Shown: positions 1-9,412 of the stretch, piece after piece
Position numbering within the stretch: position 1 is the first letter of the stretch
Layout: each line of letters starts with the position of its first letter
Assembly (NCBI RefSeq): GCF_048892425.1
Contig: NZ_JBLZHU010000006.1
Span: 238,926-302,925, forward strand
Length of the DNA: 64,000 nucleotides
Origin: Pacificispira sp002696645
GTDB lineage: Bacteria > Pseudomonadota > Alphaproteobacteria > UBA8366 > Aestuariispiraceae
Reading direction: 5' to 3'
The notes under the pieces: generated by a model
What the model saw: the letters and a program-made list of their open reading frames with translations, nothing else
Told to the model about the DNA's origin: nothing
Databases searched by the model: none
Program-made: the position numbers and the translations under genes

Positions 1-1640
1 GCAATATCCTGACGGTCGATAACGGTATGGAACAGGTCCAGGCCAGCTGAGAGCTCACGGTCCAGGAAATATGGTTCAGTGAAGGAAAAATCGATCGTCG
101 TGCGACGCTGTGACAGCGTTGTCCCCAACCGCAGATCTTGACCCCGCCCCAGCAGATTGCGTTCCCGCATCTGAATTTCACCCAAGGCGCCATCGGCTGT
201 GGAGAACCCGGCCCCGATTGACAGTTCCCCTGTTGACTGTTCCTCGACATCAACCATTACGACGGTCTTGTCGGGGTCTGAACCAGGAACGTTCGTTACT
301 TCAACATTAGAGAAGAAATTCAAATCCTCAATACGCTGACGGGAGCGGCGCAATTTGGTGGCGTTGAAGGCATCCCCTTCCACAAGCAGGAATTCGCGAC
401 GAACAACTTCGTCCAGGGTGCGCACGTTGCCGCGCACCTCAATACGCTCCACAAATACGCGTGGTGCTTCCTGAATTTCAAAGGTGATATCAATCGTCAG
501 CGCATCTTTATCGCGGTTTACGATGGGCCGAACATCCACAAACGCATAGCCCAAATCGCCCACGGCGTTTGTAATGGCGACAATTGTGTCATCCACTGCA
601 TCGGCATTATACCAATCGCCGGTTTCCAACTCGATCACGGGCTTCAGAGTTTCCGGATCGATATCGGGAATCTTGGATGTCAGGTCAAACTTACCAAATT
701 TGTAGCGCTCACCCTCATCCACTGTGAAGGTGATAAAAAAGTTTTCCTGGTCTTCCGAAAGCTCAGCAACGGCAGACGACACCCGAAAATCAGCAAACCC
801 GCTGGCGAGATAATGGCGACGGAGCAATTCCCGATCAAATGTCAGCTTGTCTGGATCATAGGTGTCAGAGCTGGATAGGAAGCGGTACCAACGGGTCTCT
901 TTGGTGACCAGCACTTCACGCAAGGCGCTGTCTGAGAAATACTTGTTCCCGACGAAACCGATGTTTTCAATGCCCGTCAATGCGCCTTCATTAATTTCAA
1001 AGACCAGATCGACCCTGTTCTGCTCCAACTGAATGACTTTGGGCTCAACCTTTGCGGCAAAACGACCGTGACGTCGATACAGATCAATAATGCGCTGAAC
1101 ATCGGTTTGAACCCGGGTGCGCGTATAAACGACGCGGGGACGCAATTGGGTTTCCGTCTGCAGCGTCTCATCATCCAGACGCTTGTTCCCCTCAAACGCG
1201 ATTCGGTTGATGATCGGATTCTCTACCACCCGGATGGCCAGCGTATTGCCGCTCATCTGCATGCTGACATCGGCAAACAAGCCGGTTGCAAACAAGGTCT
1301 TCAACGCCTGGTTCACACCACGCGAATCAATCTGATCGCCTTCCCGCACACCAATATAGGAAAGAACGGTTTCACGCTCGATCCGTTGGGTGCCCTCAAC
1401 TTCGATGCGCGTGATCGTCGGGGATCCGGGCTGAACAGTATTTGAGCCCGACCCGGAAACACCCGGTGCCGTCCCCTGCGGTTGCGGGGCAACGATTGGC
1501 GGTACGGTTTGTGCGGCGGCGAAATCAACGGAGACTGTCAGCGGCAGAAGACATGCAACAAAACCACAGGCGAGCCGAAACGCATGACCCAGCCCAGTGT
1601 AACGCCTTTGTGGACCACCCTCAGACTTTTGTGCCACCAC
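1..1640 (-). CDS. bamA: BamA, outer membrane protein assembly factor (C-terminus beyond window)
   Basis: Central Omp85 subunit of the BAM complex, which folds and inserts beta-barrel proteins into the outer membrane. Translating the minus strand leftward gives a signal peptide (core LACGFVACLLPL, then DFAAAQ), a Pro/Gly-rich spacer, and POTRA repeats starting at ITRIEVEGTQRIERETV, with typical motifs such as NRIAFEGNKRLDDETL, IGFVGNKYFSD and RIEVRGNVRTLDEVVRRE. The beginning of the beta-barrel follows (GELSIGAGFST, ERNLLGRGQDL), and the gene leaves the window at base 1. No in-frame ATG is visible. The best start is a GTG at 1640 (the first of two consecutive GTG codons); other in-frame GTGs lie further upstream, around 1702. 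It follows rseP in the same orientation, as last visible gene of the rpsB-to-bamA operon. The family call is secure; the exact start is not. Confidence 0.95.
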   Translation of the reverse strand, partial: MVAQKSEGGPQRRYTGLGHAFRLACGFVACLLPLTVSVDFAAAQTVPPIVAPQPQGTAPGVSGSGSNTVQPGSPTITRIEVEGTQRIERETVLSYIGVREGDQIDSRGVNQALKTLFATGLFADVSMQMSGNTLAIRVVENPIINRIAFEGNKRLDDETLQTETQLRPRVVYTRTRVQTDVQRIIDLYRRHGRFAAKVEPKVIQLEQNRVDLVFEINEGALTGIENIGFVGNKYFSDSALREVLVTKETRWYRFLSSSDTYDPDKLTFDRELLRRHYLASGFADFRVSSAVAELSEDQENFFITFTVDEGERYKFGKFDLTSKIPDIDPETLKPVIELETGDWYNADAVDDTIVAITNAVGDLGYAFVDVRPIVNRDKDALTIDITFEIQEAPRVFVERIEVRGNVRTLDEVVRREFLLVEGDAFNATKLRRSRQRIEDLNFFSNVEVTNVPGSDPDKTVVMVDVEEQSTGELSIGAGFSTADGALGEIQMRERNLLGRGQDLRLGTTLSQRRTTIDFSFTEPYFLDRELSAGLDLFHTVIDRQDI

Positions 1641-1878
1641 AAAGCCTGCAAGGTCCGCTTGCGTAATCTCAAGGCCGAAACCGTTATTGGAATTGTTCCT
1701 CACCCACACGCCCTTTTTTTTCAAGCAACCGCACACAAAACGACACACTGGTGATTCAGCTTACACTGATCACAGCAGTGTTCATACCCTATCCTGAGTC
1801 CAGATTAAACCGGAAAATGCGATGTGAATCAAATTGCTTAGCCCGGATTCGTTATGTTCTCAAAACGCGATGGAACAC

Positions 1879-2985
1879 CTATCCGGAGAAGCCCAGTAAA
1901 GTCGGGAGTTTCAGATCGTTTAATGTCACCAGGATCATCACGCCCAACAACAATGCCAATCCAGCCCGCAACATATATTCCTGCATACGCTCGTTCAGGG
2001 GTTTTCCGCGTACAGCTTCGATCACATAGAACATTAGGTGTCCCCCATCCAGCATGGGGATGGGCAGCAGGTTCAACAGCCCCAGATTGATGGACAGAAC
2101 CGCCATGAAGACAACCAGATCCAGAGCGCCGCGCTGGGCCACCTGATTGGACATATCGACAATTTTTACTGGCCCGCCCATATCATCCAGGCTGCGGTTT
2201 CCAGTGATAATCTCCCCGATCGCAGAAAGCGTCAGGATGCTATAGTCCCAGGTTCGCTCAGCTGCCATTCCAACAGACTGAAAGGGTCCAAAGGTCACAA
2301 CCTGGAACGGGGCATGGATACCAATCAAATAGGTTGACGACGCCTCGTTGAAATTTGGCTGCAAACGCTTGGTCAGGACCAGTCCGTCCCGGTCGACCTT
2401 AAGCAGAAGCTCCCGTCCCTCGCTGGATTGAACCGCATCAACCAGGCTCGCCCAATCGGGAATATCACGACCGTCAATGGACAGAATGCGATCGCCTTCC
2501 ATCAACCCGGCCTGTTCTGCCGGGCTGTCGGCGACAATTGCGCCAATGCCATAGGTCGCAACATCTCTGGATTCACGAATGCCCGCGCCGCCGAACAACA
2601 GCGCCAGAACTGCGATTGCGAATATGAAATTGGCCATTGGACCGGCCAGGACAATCGCAAAACGTTGGGCTAAGGTTTTATGATCAAAGGAAACAGCGCG
2701 ATCTTCCTGGGTCATCGCCATGCCGGTTTCGCCCTGGACGGACTCCATGCTGTGTTCGCCATACATGCGAACATATCCCCCCAGGGGAACGATGCTGAAT
2801 TTCCATCGCGTTCCATGGCTGTCGGTCCAGCCGAACAATTCTTTGCCAAATCCGATTGAGAAAACCTCAATACGGACCCCGCACCAACGCGCGACCAGAT
2901 AGTGCCCCATTTCATGAACAAAGACCAAAATACAAAAAACAATCACGGCATTGAAATAACCGATGCCACCAATGAAAGAGTCCAT
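1879..2985 (-). CDS. rseP: RseP-type site-2 intramembrane zinc metalloprotease
   Basis: S2P-family protease that cuts transmembrane substrates such as anti-sigma factors and signal-peptide remnants within the inner membrane. The 368-residue protein has the zinc-binding HEMGH motif in the first membrane segment (residues 24-28), a following membrane segment, a PDZ domain (DSPAEQAGLMEGDRILSIDGRDI region), and the C-terminal LDGGH metal-ligand motif at about 312-316 inside a hydrophobic segment. One PDZ is evident, rather than the two of E. coli RseP, which is usual for shorter members. ATG start with AAGGA six bases upstream. It sits between dxr and bamA, the standard alphaproteobacterial order. 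No RseA-like substrate gene is in the window, so its target is not known from context. Confidence 0.95.
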   Translation of the reverse strand: MDSFIGGIGYFNAVIVFCILVFVHEMGHYLVARWCGVRIEVFSIGFGKELFGWTDSHGTRWKFSIVPLGGYVRMYGEHSMESVQGETGMAMTQEDRAVSFDHKTLAQRFAIVLAGPMANFIFAIAVLALLFGGAGIRESRDVATYGIGAIVADSPAEQAGLMEGDRILSIDGRDIPDWASLVDAVQSSEGRELLLKVDRDGLVLTKRLQPNFNEASSTYLIGIHAPFQVVTFGPFQSVGMAAERTWDYSILTLSAIGEIITGNRSLDDMGGPVKIVDMSNQVAQRGALDLVVFMAVLSINLGLLNLLPIPMLDGGHLMFYVIEAVRGKPLNERMQEYMLRAGLALLLGVMILVTLNDLKLPTLLGFSG

Positions 2986-3000
2986 GTTGGGTCCTTACCT

Positions 3001-4167
3001 TTATTCCGCCGCCTGCGCGGTGAATTCCAATGCCCTCGCCCGGGCTTCTTCATCCAAGGCGAAAACAGCGTCCAAATTGTCTAATGCGCGCGCCGGAATT
3101 GCATCGATAACACGTTCGACCGTTTCCCAGATATCGCAGAAACGTCCCTGCCCTTTCAGGAAAGCTGCAACCGCAACCTCGTTCGCCGCATTCATGATAC
3201 ATGGGGCATGTGGCCCCGCGATCAAGGCATCCCGAGCCAATCGCAGAGAGGGAAAGCGCGCCGGATCAGGGGCTTCGAAATCCAATCGACAGGTTTCCAG
3301 AAAATTCAGTCTGGCAGATGGGCTTTCCATGCGATTGGGCCAGGCCAGGGTATTGGCAATTGGCGTTCGCATATCGGGGCTGCCCAGCTGAGCGAGAACC
3401 GATCCATCGGCATATTCAACCATGGAATGGATCACCGATTGCGGATGAACCACGATCTCAATTTTATCTTCCGGCATATCGAAAAGATAATGCGCTTCAA
3501 TCAGTTCCAGTCCCTTGTTCATCATACTGGCGGAGTCGATGGAGATTTTCGCCCCCATCGCCCAATTGGGATGGGCAACGGCCTGATCTGGTGTTGCCGC
3601 CACCATTTCCAGGGCGCTCCAGGTTCGGAACGGGCCACCAGACGCGGTCAGGATCAATCGTGAAATCGCAGCCCTGTTATGCGATTCGAAGACCTGAAAT
3701 ATCGCATTATGCTCTGAATCCACCGGCAGCAGCGTCGCGCCATGGGTGGCAACTTCCTGCATCATTAAAGGACCAGCTGAAACCAGACATTCTTTATTGG
3801 CGAAGGCAACACAGGTGCCGGTCCGAACCGCCGCCAAAGTCGGCTTCAGACCCACCGCGCCGACAATTGCTGCCATGACATAATCCACTGGCTGTGAAGC
3901 CAGGTCGATGACCGCCGATTCCCCTGCAACGGCCATGCAATCACTGCCAGCCAATGCAGCCTTCAAATCAGCATACAGCGCCTCATCCGCAATGGCGGCG
4001 ACCTTGGCCCCAAACGCTTTGGCATCCCGCGCCAGGGCGGCAACATTGCGATGCGCGCTTAATCCATAGACATCAAACCGATCGGGCGCGCGACGAATAA
4101 GGTCCAGGGTGCTTTGCCCGACAGAGCCGGTTGCGCCCAGAATGGTCACGCGGCGTTTTCCCGTCAT
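3001..4167 (-). CDS. dxr: 1-deoxy-D-xylulose 5-phosphate reductoisomerase
   Basis: Second enzyme of the MEP pathway: converts DXP to 2-C-methyl-D-erythritol 4-phosphate using NADPH, feeding isoprenoid synthesis. The 388-residue product starts MTGKRRVTILGATGSVGQ, with the NADPH-binding GATGSVGQST loop at the N-terminus. Substrate and metal motifs follow (NKECLVSAG, VDSEHNAIFQ, SASMMNKGLELIEA). The reading frame is open further upstream, but the start at 4167 overlaps the cdsA stop in an ATGA arrangement and matches the family N-terminus, so I prefer it. It lies in the same operon as uppS, so two isoprenoid-linked steps (precursor synthesis and undecaprenyl chain elongation) are co-transcribed. 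Confidence 0.96.
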   Translation of the reverse strand: MTGKRRVTILGATGSVGQSTLDLIRRAPDRFDVYGLSAHRNVAALARDAKAFGAKVAAIADEALYADLKAALAGSDCMAVAGESAVIDLASQPVDYVMAAIVGAVGLKPTLAAVRTGTCVAFANKECLVSAGPLMMQEVATHGATLLPVDSEHNAIFQVFESHNRAAISRLILTASGGPFRTWSALEMVAATPDQAVAHPNWAMGAKISIDSASMMNKGLELIEAHYLFDMPEDKIEIVVHPQSVIHSMVEYADGSVLAQLGSPDMRTPIANTLAWPNRMESPSARLNFLETCRLDFEAPDPARFPSLRLARDALIAGPHAPCIMNAANEVAVAAFLKGQGRFCDIWETVERVIDAIPARALDNLDAVFALDEEARARALEFTAQAAE

Positions 4168-5027
4168 GGAATCATGCCCCCAAACTCCTGATACAGCAGC
4201 CACGGCCCCAGCCCCAATAGGGATGCCCCCAGAAACCCGTCAAATCGATCCAGTAAGCCGCCATGACCGGGGATCAAGTTTCCGGAATCCTTTCGTCCCG
4301 CTCGGCGCTTCAACCAGGATTCCACCAGATCCCCAATTTGGGAGCACACGGATAATCCGGCCAACATCAGCACCATTTCAAGTTCAGAATGCGGTACCAG
4401 GTCCCCATGGAACAGATAAATCGTCACCAAGCCCAAAATGATGGCGGAAACCACGCCCCCAATTGCGCCAGACCATGTTTTGTTTGGACTGACCCTGGGG
4501 GCCAGCTTCGGCCCGCCAACAAGGCGTCCTGTAAAATAAGCCCCGATATCAGTACCGATCACCGCGGGCACCAACAGGATAAGCGGCGGAATCGTGTAAA
4601 AATCTGCCCGCAACTCAGACAAAACCATTGTCAAACAGGCCAGACAAACTGACGCGGCGGCAACCATTCCCATGGGAAAGGCGCGCTTGCGCGTTGATGC
4701 CGCCCAGGCGACCAGCAGGGTCCCCGCCATCAATAATAAGGCAACCCAGACCGGAAATCCCTGATTCGGTAAGGCTGGGATCATCGCCAACAGACCAAGC
4801 GCGCATAACCCCATCGCAAGCAAACGCGGGCCAGTCCGCTGAACCCCGGTCAGATCCAGGGCCTCCCAGATCATGCCTGCGGCCATGGCTGCAACAAAGA
4901 TAACAAAAAACGTGCCGCCCATATACAGCTCTATCGCGGCAATCAGGATCAGCACAAAGCCGGAAATGGCCCGAACCTTCAGATCAGACGCAAGCTTGGG
5001 AGAAAGTGTCGGGGCCGGGTCGGTCAT
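4164..5027 (-). CDS. cdsA: Phosphatidate cytidylyltransferase
   Basis: Inner-membrane enzyme making CDP-diacylglycerol from phosphatidate and CTP, the branch point for bacterial phospholipids. The 287-residue protein is strongly hydrophobic, with about seven or eight membrane segments. Near the C-terminus it carries the CDS signature: SPNKTWSGAIGG, then SWLKRR-4 residues-DSGNLIPGHGGLLDR-FD. Its start overlaps the uppS stop (ATGA) and its stop overlaps the dxr start (ATGA), so translational coupling is likely across three genes. Confidence 0.96.
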   Translation of the reverse strand: MTDPAPTLSPKLASDLKVRAISGFVLILIAAIELYMGGTFFVIFVAAMAAGMIWEALDLTGVQRTGPRLLAMGLCALGLLAMIPALPNQGFPVWVALLLMAGTLLVAWAASTRKRAFPMGMVAAASVCLACLTMVLSELRADFYTIPPLILLVPAVIGTDIGAYFTGRLVGGPKLAPRVSPNKTWSGAIGGVVSAIILGLVTIYLFHGDLVPHSELEMVLMLAGLSVCSQIGDLVESWLKRRAGRKDSGNLIPGHGGLLDRFDGFLGASLLGLGPWLLYQEFGGMIP

Positions 5028-5767
5028 GCGTAATGCGCGGTCGTGCCATAGCGTCGATCACGGCGGCGAAAATCATCTACCGCCTGCTGAAACGCTAATT
5101 TGTCAAAGTCAGGCCAGAATACATCGGTAAAGAACAGTTCTGCATAGGCACATTGCCACAGCAGAAAATTACTGATGCGTTTTTCACCGCTGGTGCGAAT
5201 GATCAGATCCGGATCGGGCAATCCCACCGACCAGAGGTAATTTTCAAACAGGGCCTCATTAACGGCGTCAGGCTCCAGCAATCCTAATTTCACAGATTGC
5301 GCAATCCGCCGGGCCGCATCGGTGATTTCCGCCCGACCGCCATAGGACAGCGCAAGCGTTAGGGTCTGGCGTGAGTTATGCTCTGTGGTGCGTTCCGCCT
5401 CTTCCACCAATTTCTGAATATCGGGGGCCAGACGTTTACGCTCCCCAATCACCCGAAAGCGGATATTCTTGCCGTGCAATTCCGCAATTTCAGACTTCAG
5501 ATAGCGACGCAATAGGCCCATCAGATCACTGATTTCGGTTTCCGGCCGGCGCCAGTTTTCGGACGAGAAACTAAACAGGGTCAGATACTCGATCCCCATA
5601 TCGCCCGCAGCCTCGACCGCTGCCCGCACAGCCTCTGCCCCTTTACGGTGCCCGGCCAGCCTAGGAAGGCCCCGCTGTTTAGCCCATCGACCGTTGCCAT
5701 CCATAATGATTGCAACATGTTTTGGCGTGGGTTTGGTGTCGTGATCTGCATCCATGCTAAAGACCAT
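5024..5767 (-). CDS. uppS: Undecaprenyl diphosphate synthase (cis-prenyltransferase)
   Basis: Condenses isopentenyl diphosphate units onto farnesyl diphosphate in cis to give the C55 carrier for peptidoglycan and O-antigen. The 247-residue protein has the catalytic N-terminal motif IIMDGNGRWAKQRGLPR followed by GHRKGAEAVR, the SSENWRRP segment, and the C-terminal RTSGEKRISNFLLWQ motif that binds the IPP diphosphate. An alternative ATG four codons in (MDADHD) is equally possible, since no strong Shine-Dalgarno sequence marks the first. Immediately upstream of cdsA, with an overlap. Confidence 0.96.
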   Translation of the reverse strand: MVFSMDADHDTKPTPKHVAIIMDGNGRWAKQRGLPRLAGHRKGAEAVRAAVEAAGDMGIEYLTLFSFSSENWRRPETEISDLMGLLRRYLKSEIAELHGKNIRFRVIGERKRLAPDIQKLVEEAERTTEHNSRQTLTLALSYGGRAEITDAARRIAQSVKLGLLEPDAVNEALFENYLWSVGLPDPDLIIRTSGEKRISNFLLWQCAYAELFFTDVFWPDFDKLAFQQAVDDFRRRDRRYGTTAHYA

Positions 5768-5793
5768 TTTTGGGAAGGAGTAAGCTTGATCCG

Positions 5794-6348
5794 TTAGACC
5801 TGCATGATGTCCTTTTCTTTTTCAGCCAGGGCTGCATCGACCTTGGCGACGAACTCATCGGTCAATTTCTGAATATCATCCTGGCCTTTATGCAGCTCAT
5901 CCTGACCGATATCACCGTCTTTTTCTTCCCGCTTCAGGGTATCGATCCCGTCGCGGCGAATATTGCGGATCGCAATGCGTGCCTGTTCCGCATATTTGCC
6001 GGCAACCTTTGTCAATTCGGCGCGGCGTTCCTGGTTTAATTCCGGCAAGGGAATACGCATCACCGTGCCTTCAGTCATGGGATTAAGGCCCAGATCTGAT
6101 TCACGAATCGCCTTTTCAACCGCCTTTACCATGCTGTTATCCCAAACCGTGACCATCAACATGCGGGGTTCAGGAGCGGAAATGCTGGCCACCTGATTAA
6201 GCGGCATTGAGGCACCATAGGCGTCAACATGGATGGGGGTCAGCAGGTCCGTAGAGGCGCGCCCAGTCCGCAAACCCTGAAATTCCGTCGCCAATGCATC
6301 AAGTGCCCCATCCATACGACGGCGCAGATCTTTAATTTTTGCAGACAT
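5794..6348 (-). CDS. frr: Ribosome recycling factor
   Basis: With EF-G, splits the post-termination ribosome. The 184-residue product ([19 protein letters not shown]) is the standard RRF length. It shows the conserved [30 protein letters not shown]-like and RRDGIDTL segments of the three-helix-bundle/beta domain protein. The frame is open five codons further upstream, but GGAAAG lies six bases before the ATG at 6348, so I place the start there. It lies about 100 bases downstream of pyrH and 26 bases upstream of uppS. Confidence 0.96.
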   Translation of the reverse strand: MSAKIKDLRRRMDGALDALATEFQGLRTGRASTDLLTPIHVDAYGASMPLNQVASISAPEPRMLMVTVWDNSMVKAVEKAIRESDLGLNPMTEGTVMRIPLPELNQERRAELTKVAGKYAEQARIAIRNIRRDGIDTLKREEKDGDIGQDELHKGQDDIQKLTDEFVAKVDAALAEKEKDIMQV

Positions 6349-6446
6349 ATCGTTCTTTCCCACTAATCTGGATCCCCTTGGGATCTCTTTGATTGCTTAA
6401 ACCGTGATCCTTTTAACTGGTTTGCCCGGTTGGGTCCAACCGATCA

Positions 6447-7181
6447 TCACACAGCGTCCGTAACAATGGTGAAGCGCCCTTGGCCGCACACAACCTTTGC
6501 AAACGCACCTGGATCATAAAGCGAGAAAACCAGGATCGGAATATTGCGCTCGCGTGACAAAGTTATGGCGGAGGCATCCATGACCTGTAAATCATCGGTC
6601 AAAACCTGATGATAGCTTAATCGATCATATCGTGTCGCGGTGCTGTCCTTCATCGGATCCGCTGTATAAACCCCATCCACCTTCGTTGCCTTCAACATCG
6701 CATCGCAGTCCATTTCGGATGCGCGCAGGGCAGCGGCTGTATCTGTGGTGAAGAAAGGATTTCCTGTGCCCGCAGCGAATATGACAATGCGGCCCTTTTC
6801 CATGTGGCGCGTGGCGCGGCGGCGGATATAGGGCTCGCACACCGTTGCCATGGGAATAGCGGATTGAACGCGTGTCGGAACGCCCTTGGCCTCAAGGGCC
6901 GCCTGCATTGCCAAGGCATTCATGACCGTAGCCAGCATTCCCATGTAATCGGCCGTGGTGCGTTCCATTCCCTTAGCCGCGCCCGAAACTCCGCGAAAGA
7001 TGTTGCCCCCGCCGATGACCAGACAGATTTCACAGCCCATTGAGCGCACGCTGATAATCTCGTCTGCGATTCGCCCCACTATTTCCGGATCTAATCCAAA
7101 TTCCCTATCCCCCATCAGGGCCTCGCCGGAGATTTTCAACAAAACACGTTTGTAGACAAGGGTCCCGGTTTCGGTGGGCAT
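6447..7181 (-). CDS. pyrH: Uridylate kinase (UMP kinase)
   Basis: Phosphorylates UMP to UDP; hexameric, allosterically controlled by GTP and UTP in bacteria. The 244-residue protein belongs to the amino acid kinase fold: N-terminal [15 protein letters not shown] phosphate-binding strand, [22 protein letters not shown], and the C-terminal nucleotide-binding [13 protein letters not shown] segment. Two ATGs are close together (7187 and 7181); the GGAGA ribosome-binding site is only about one base from the first but about eight from the second, so I choose 7181. It begins a sub-operon after the terminator hairpin that follows tsf. Confidence 0.96.
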   Translation of the reverse strand: MPTETGTLVYKRVLLKISGEALMGDREFGLDPEIVGRIADEIISVRSMGCEICLVIGGGNIFRGVSGAAKGMERTTADYMGMLATVMNALAMQAALEAKGVPTRVQSAIPMATVCEPYIRRRATRHMEKGRIVIFAAGTGNPFFTTDTAAALRASEMDCDAMLKATKVDGVYTADPMKDSTATRYDRLSYHQVLTDDLQVMDASAITLSRERNIPILVFSLYDPGAFAKVVCGQGRFTIVTDAV

Positions 7182-7273
7182 ACACATTCTCCACGGATCA
7201 GATCTTTGGGGCGGGATTATTCCAGCGGGCGCATTGTGGCCTGAGCCCCCGATTCAGGCAAAACAAAAGCAAC

Positions 7274-7309
7274 AAAAAAGGGCCGCCCCAATCTGGAAGC
7301 GGCCCCCTT
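7274..7309 (-). terminator. Rho-independent terminator after tsf
   Basis: Read on the minus strand, a seven-base-pair GC stem (GGGCCGC with GCGGCCC, 12-base loop) is followed by a run of six T. It lies just downstream of the tsf stop and about 100 bases before pyrH. It should end part of the rpsB-tsf transcripts and lower expression of the distal genes, unless pyrH has its own promoter in the 90 bases that remain. Confidence 0.8.
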
Positions 7310-7324
7310 TTAAAGCAGTCAGGA

Positions 7325-8251
7325 TCAGCCTTTGACGGCAGCTGCGACTTCTGCTGCGAAGTCTTCTTCCTTCTTTTCGATGCCTTCACCCAGGACATAG
7401 CGCGTAAAAGCGCTCAGTTTAACAGGGGCACCGACATCTGCTGCGGCGTTTTCCACCACTTTGCGAACCTTGGTTTCACCGTCGATCACGAATACCTGCT
7501 CCAGCAGCACTACTTCTTCATAGTATTTGCGGATACGGCCTTCGACCATTTTCTCAATGATGTTTTCAGGCTTACCTGATTCGCGAGCCTGTTCGACCAG
7601 CACGGCGCGTTCCCGCTCCAGATTGCTGGAATCGACATCTTCAATATTCAGGGCTTCAGGCTTGGCGGCTGCGATATGCATCGCAATCTGCTTACCCAAG
7701 GCTTCCAGCTTCGCCTTGTCGCCGGTTGATTCCAGGGCGACCAGAACACCGATCTTACCCAGGCCCGGTGCAACCGCGCTGTGAATATAACCCGCGACCA
7801 CGCCATCATTGACCGACAGCGCCGTGCAGCGACGGAAGCTCATATTCTCGCCAATGGTTGCGATGTTATGGGTCAGCTGTTCCTGAACCGTGCGACCCGT
7901 TTCGGGATAGGCTGCGGTCAGGACCTTCTCTGCATTGCCATTTTCCGTCAATGCGATCATGGCGACGTCGCTTACAAATGTCTGGAAGCCTTCGTTACGG
8001 GCAACAAAGTCAGTTTCCGCATTGATTTCCAACAGCGCGCCCTTGGTCCCGTCGGTAACGACCGAAACCAGGCCATCGGCGGCAACGCGTCCGGCTTTCT
8101 TGGCAGCAGCGGCAAGGCCCTTGGTGCGCAGCCAATCCACTGCGGCATCCATATTGCCATCGGTTTCTGCCAATGCTTTCTTACAATCCATCATGCCTGC
8201 GCCGGTCGTATCGCGCAGTTCCTTCACCATGCCTGCCGTAATCTGGCCCAT
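7325..8251 (-). CDS. tsf: Elongation factor Ts
   Basis: Nucleotide exchange factor for EF-Tu. The 308-residue protein has the N-terminal UBA-like module ([24 protein letters not shown]), the EF-Tu-contacting [10 protein letters not shown] motif near residues 80-90, the [10 protein letters not shown] core segment, and a C-terminal dimerisation region ending [13 protein letters not shown]. Directly downstream of rpsB with a 127-base gap, as in most bacteria. Start ATG supported by AGGAG upstream (GAGAGGAGCATTTCC). Confidence 0.97.
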   Translation of the reverse strand: MGQITAGMVKELRDTTGAGMMDCKKALAETDGNMDAAVDWLRTKGLAAAAKKAGRVAADGLVSVVTDGTKGALLEINAETDFVARNEGFQTFVSDVAMIALTENGNAEKVLTAAYPETGRTVQEQLTHNIATIGENMSFRRCTALSVNDGVVAGYIHSAVAPGLGKIGVLVALESTGDKAKLEALGKQIAMHIAAAKPEALNIEDVDSSNLERERAVLVEQARESGKPENIIEKMVEGRIRKYYEEVVLLEQVFVIDGETKVRKVVENAAADVGAPVKLSAFTRYVLGEGIEKKEEDFAAEVAAAVKG

Positions 8252-8378
8252 GGAAATGCTCCTCTCGTCTCTCGGTTCAAATTGTTAGGCTACGGGAACA
8301 ACGGTTCGCCGCGCGTCCCGTCGCTGTGCCACAGAATTGTGACAAAGTGACGGTCGCGACAAATATTCCCGACGATCC

Positions 8379-9236
8379 TCAGACTTTTGCGTCGTCTTGT
8401 GCCGGTGCGTCTTCTGCTGCGGCTTCTTCAACAGCAGGGGCTGCCGTTTCTTCTGCAACAGGGGCCTCAGCCGATTCTGCTTCCAGGGCAGGTTCAACAG
8501 CAGGTTCAGCCGCCGCACCCAGATCAACACCCGAAGCCGTCATCGATTCCTGCAATCCACCCAGAACCGCACCCGCGACCAGATCGCAGTACAGGTTAAT
8601 GGCGCGCATGGCATCATCGTTGCCCGGTACCGGGAAGGTCACGCCATCTGGATCAGAATTGGAATCGAGGATCGCAATAACCGGAATATTCAGGTTGTTG
8701 GCTTCCTTGATCGCAATTGATTCCTTGTTGGTATCGACGATGAAGATAACGTCCGGGACGTTGCTCATGTCCTTGATACCGCCCAGGGCGCGATCCAGCT
8801 TTTCCTTTTCGCGTTCCAGACCCAGGCGCTCGCGCTTGGTCAGGCCTTGCAGGTTTGCTTCGTCTTCGAACTGGGATTCCAGAGTCTTCAGACGCTTGAT
8901 TGAATTTGCGATTGTCTTCCAGTTGGTCAGCATGCCGCCCAACCAACGGTGATTGACATAGTACTGACCGCATTTCAGGGCGTTTTCAGCCACGATGGAC
9001 TGTGCCTGACGCTTGGTGCCGACGAACAGCACGCGACCGCCAGCAGCAGCAACACGGCCGACTTCTTCCAGCGCGCGGGTCAGCATTGGAACAGACTGTT
9101 CCAGGTCAATGATATGAATGCCATTGCGTTCGCCAAAGATGAACGGTTTCATCTTCGGGTTCCAGCGACGGGTGGTGTGTCCGAAATGGACGCCAGCTTC
9201 AAGCAACTGACGCATGGTAAAAGTTGGCACGGCCAT
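8379..9236 (-). CDS. rpsB: 30S ribosomal protein S2
   Basis: Small-subunit protein needed for S1 binding. The 285-residue product starts [20 protein letters not shown] and has the family signatures ([56 protein letters not shown]). The C-terminus carries an Ala/Glu/Pro-rich acidic extension of about 45 residues, a common feature of alphaproteobacterial S2. The frame is open 24 codons further upstream, but a GGAG ribosome-binding site six bases before 9236 and the conserved N-terminus fix the start. Confidence 0.97.
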   Translation of the reverse strand: MAVPTFTMRQLLEAGVHFGHTTRRWNPKMKPFIFGERNGIHIIDLEQSVPMLTRALEEVGRVAAAGGRVLFVGTKRQAQSIVAENALKCGQYYVNHRWLGGMLTNWKTIANSIKRLKTLESQFEDEANLQGLTKRERLGLEREKEKLDRALGGIKDMSNVPDVIFIVDTNKESIAIKEANNLNIPVIAILDSNSDPDGVTFPVPGNDDAMRAINLYCDLVAGAVLGGLQESMTASGVDLGAAAEPAVEPALEAESAEAPVAEETAAPAVEEAAAEDAPAQDDAKV

Positions 9237-9368
9237 AAAATGGCTCCTTTGCTTCTCCGGTTGATCCTCCACGAAGCCTTGGTTAGCCAGGATTTTATCC
9301 CCTGGCACCGGACGGAACGGACCCTATGACGGCCACATCCCGGAAGCTCCGTGTGTGTGTTGAGCGCG

Positions 9369-9397
9369 GCTATAAACCGCCACCCCTTAGAATGCAA
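9369..9397 (-). promoter_or_regulatory. Putative sigma70 promoter of the rpsB operon
   Basis: On the minus strand, TTGCAT and TATAGC are separated by exactly 17 bases. The predicted transcription start near 9362 leaves a leader of about 125 bases before rpsB, long enough for S2 feedback regulation, although I recognise no specific leader fold. It is the only good promoter match upstream of the operon. Confidence 0.6.
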
Positions 9398-9412
9398 GCA
9401 AACTTGTGACGA

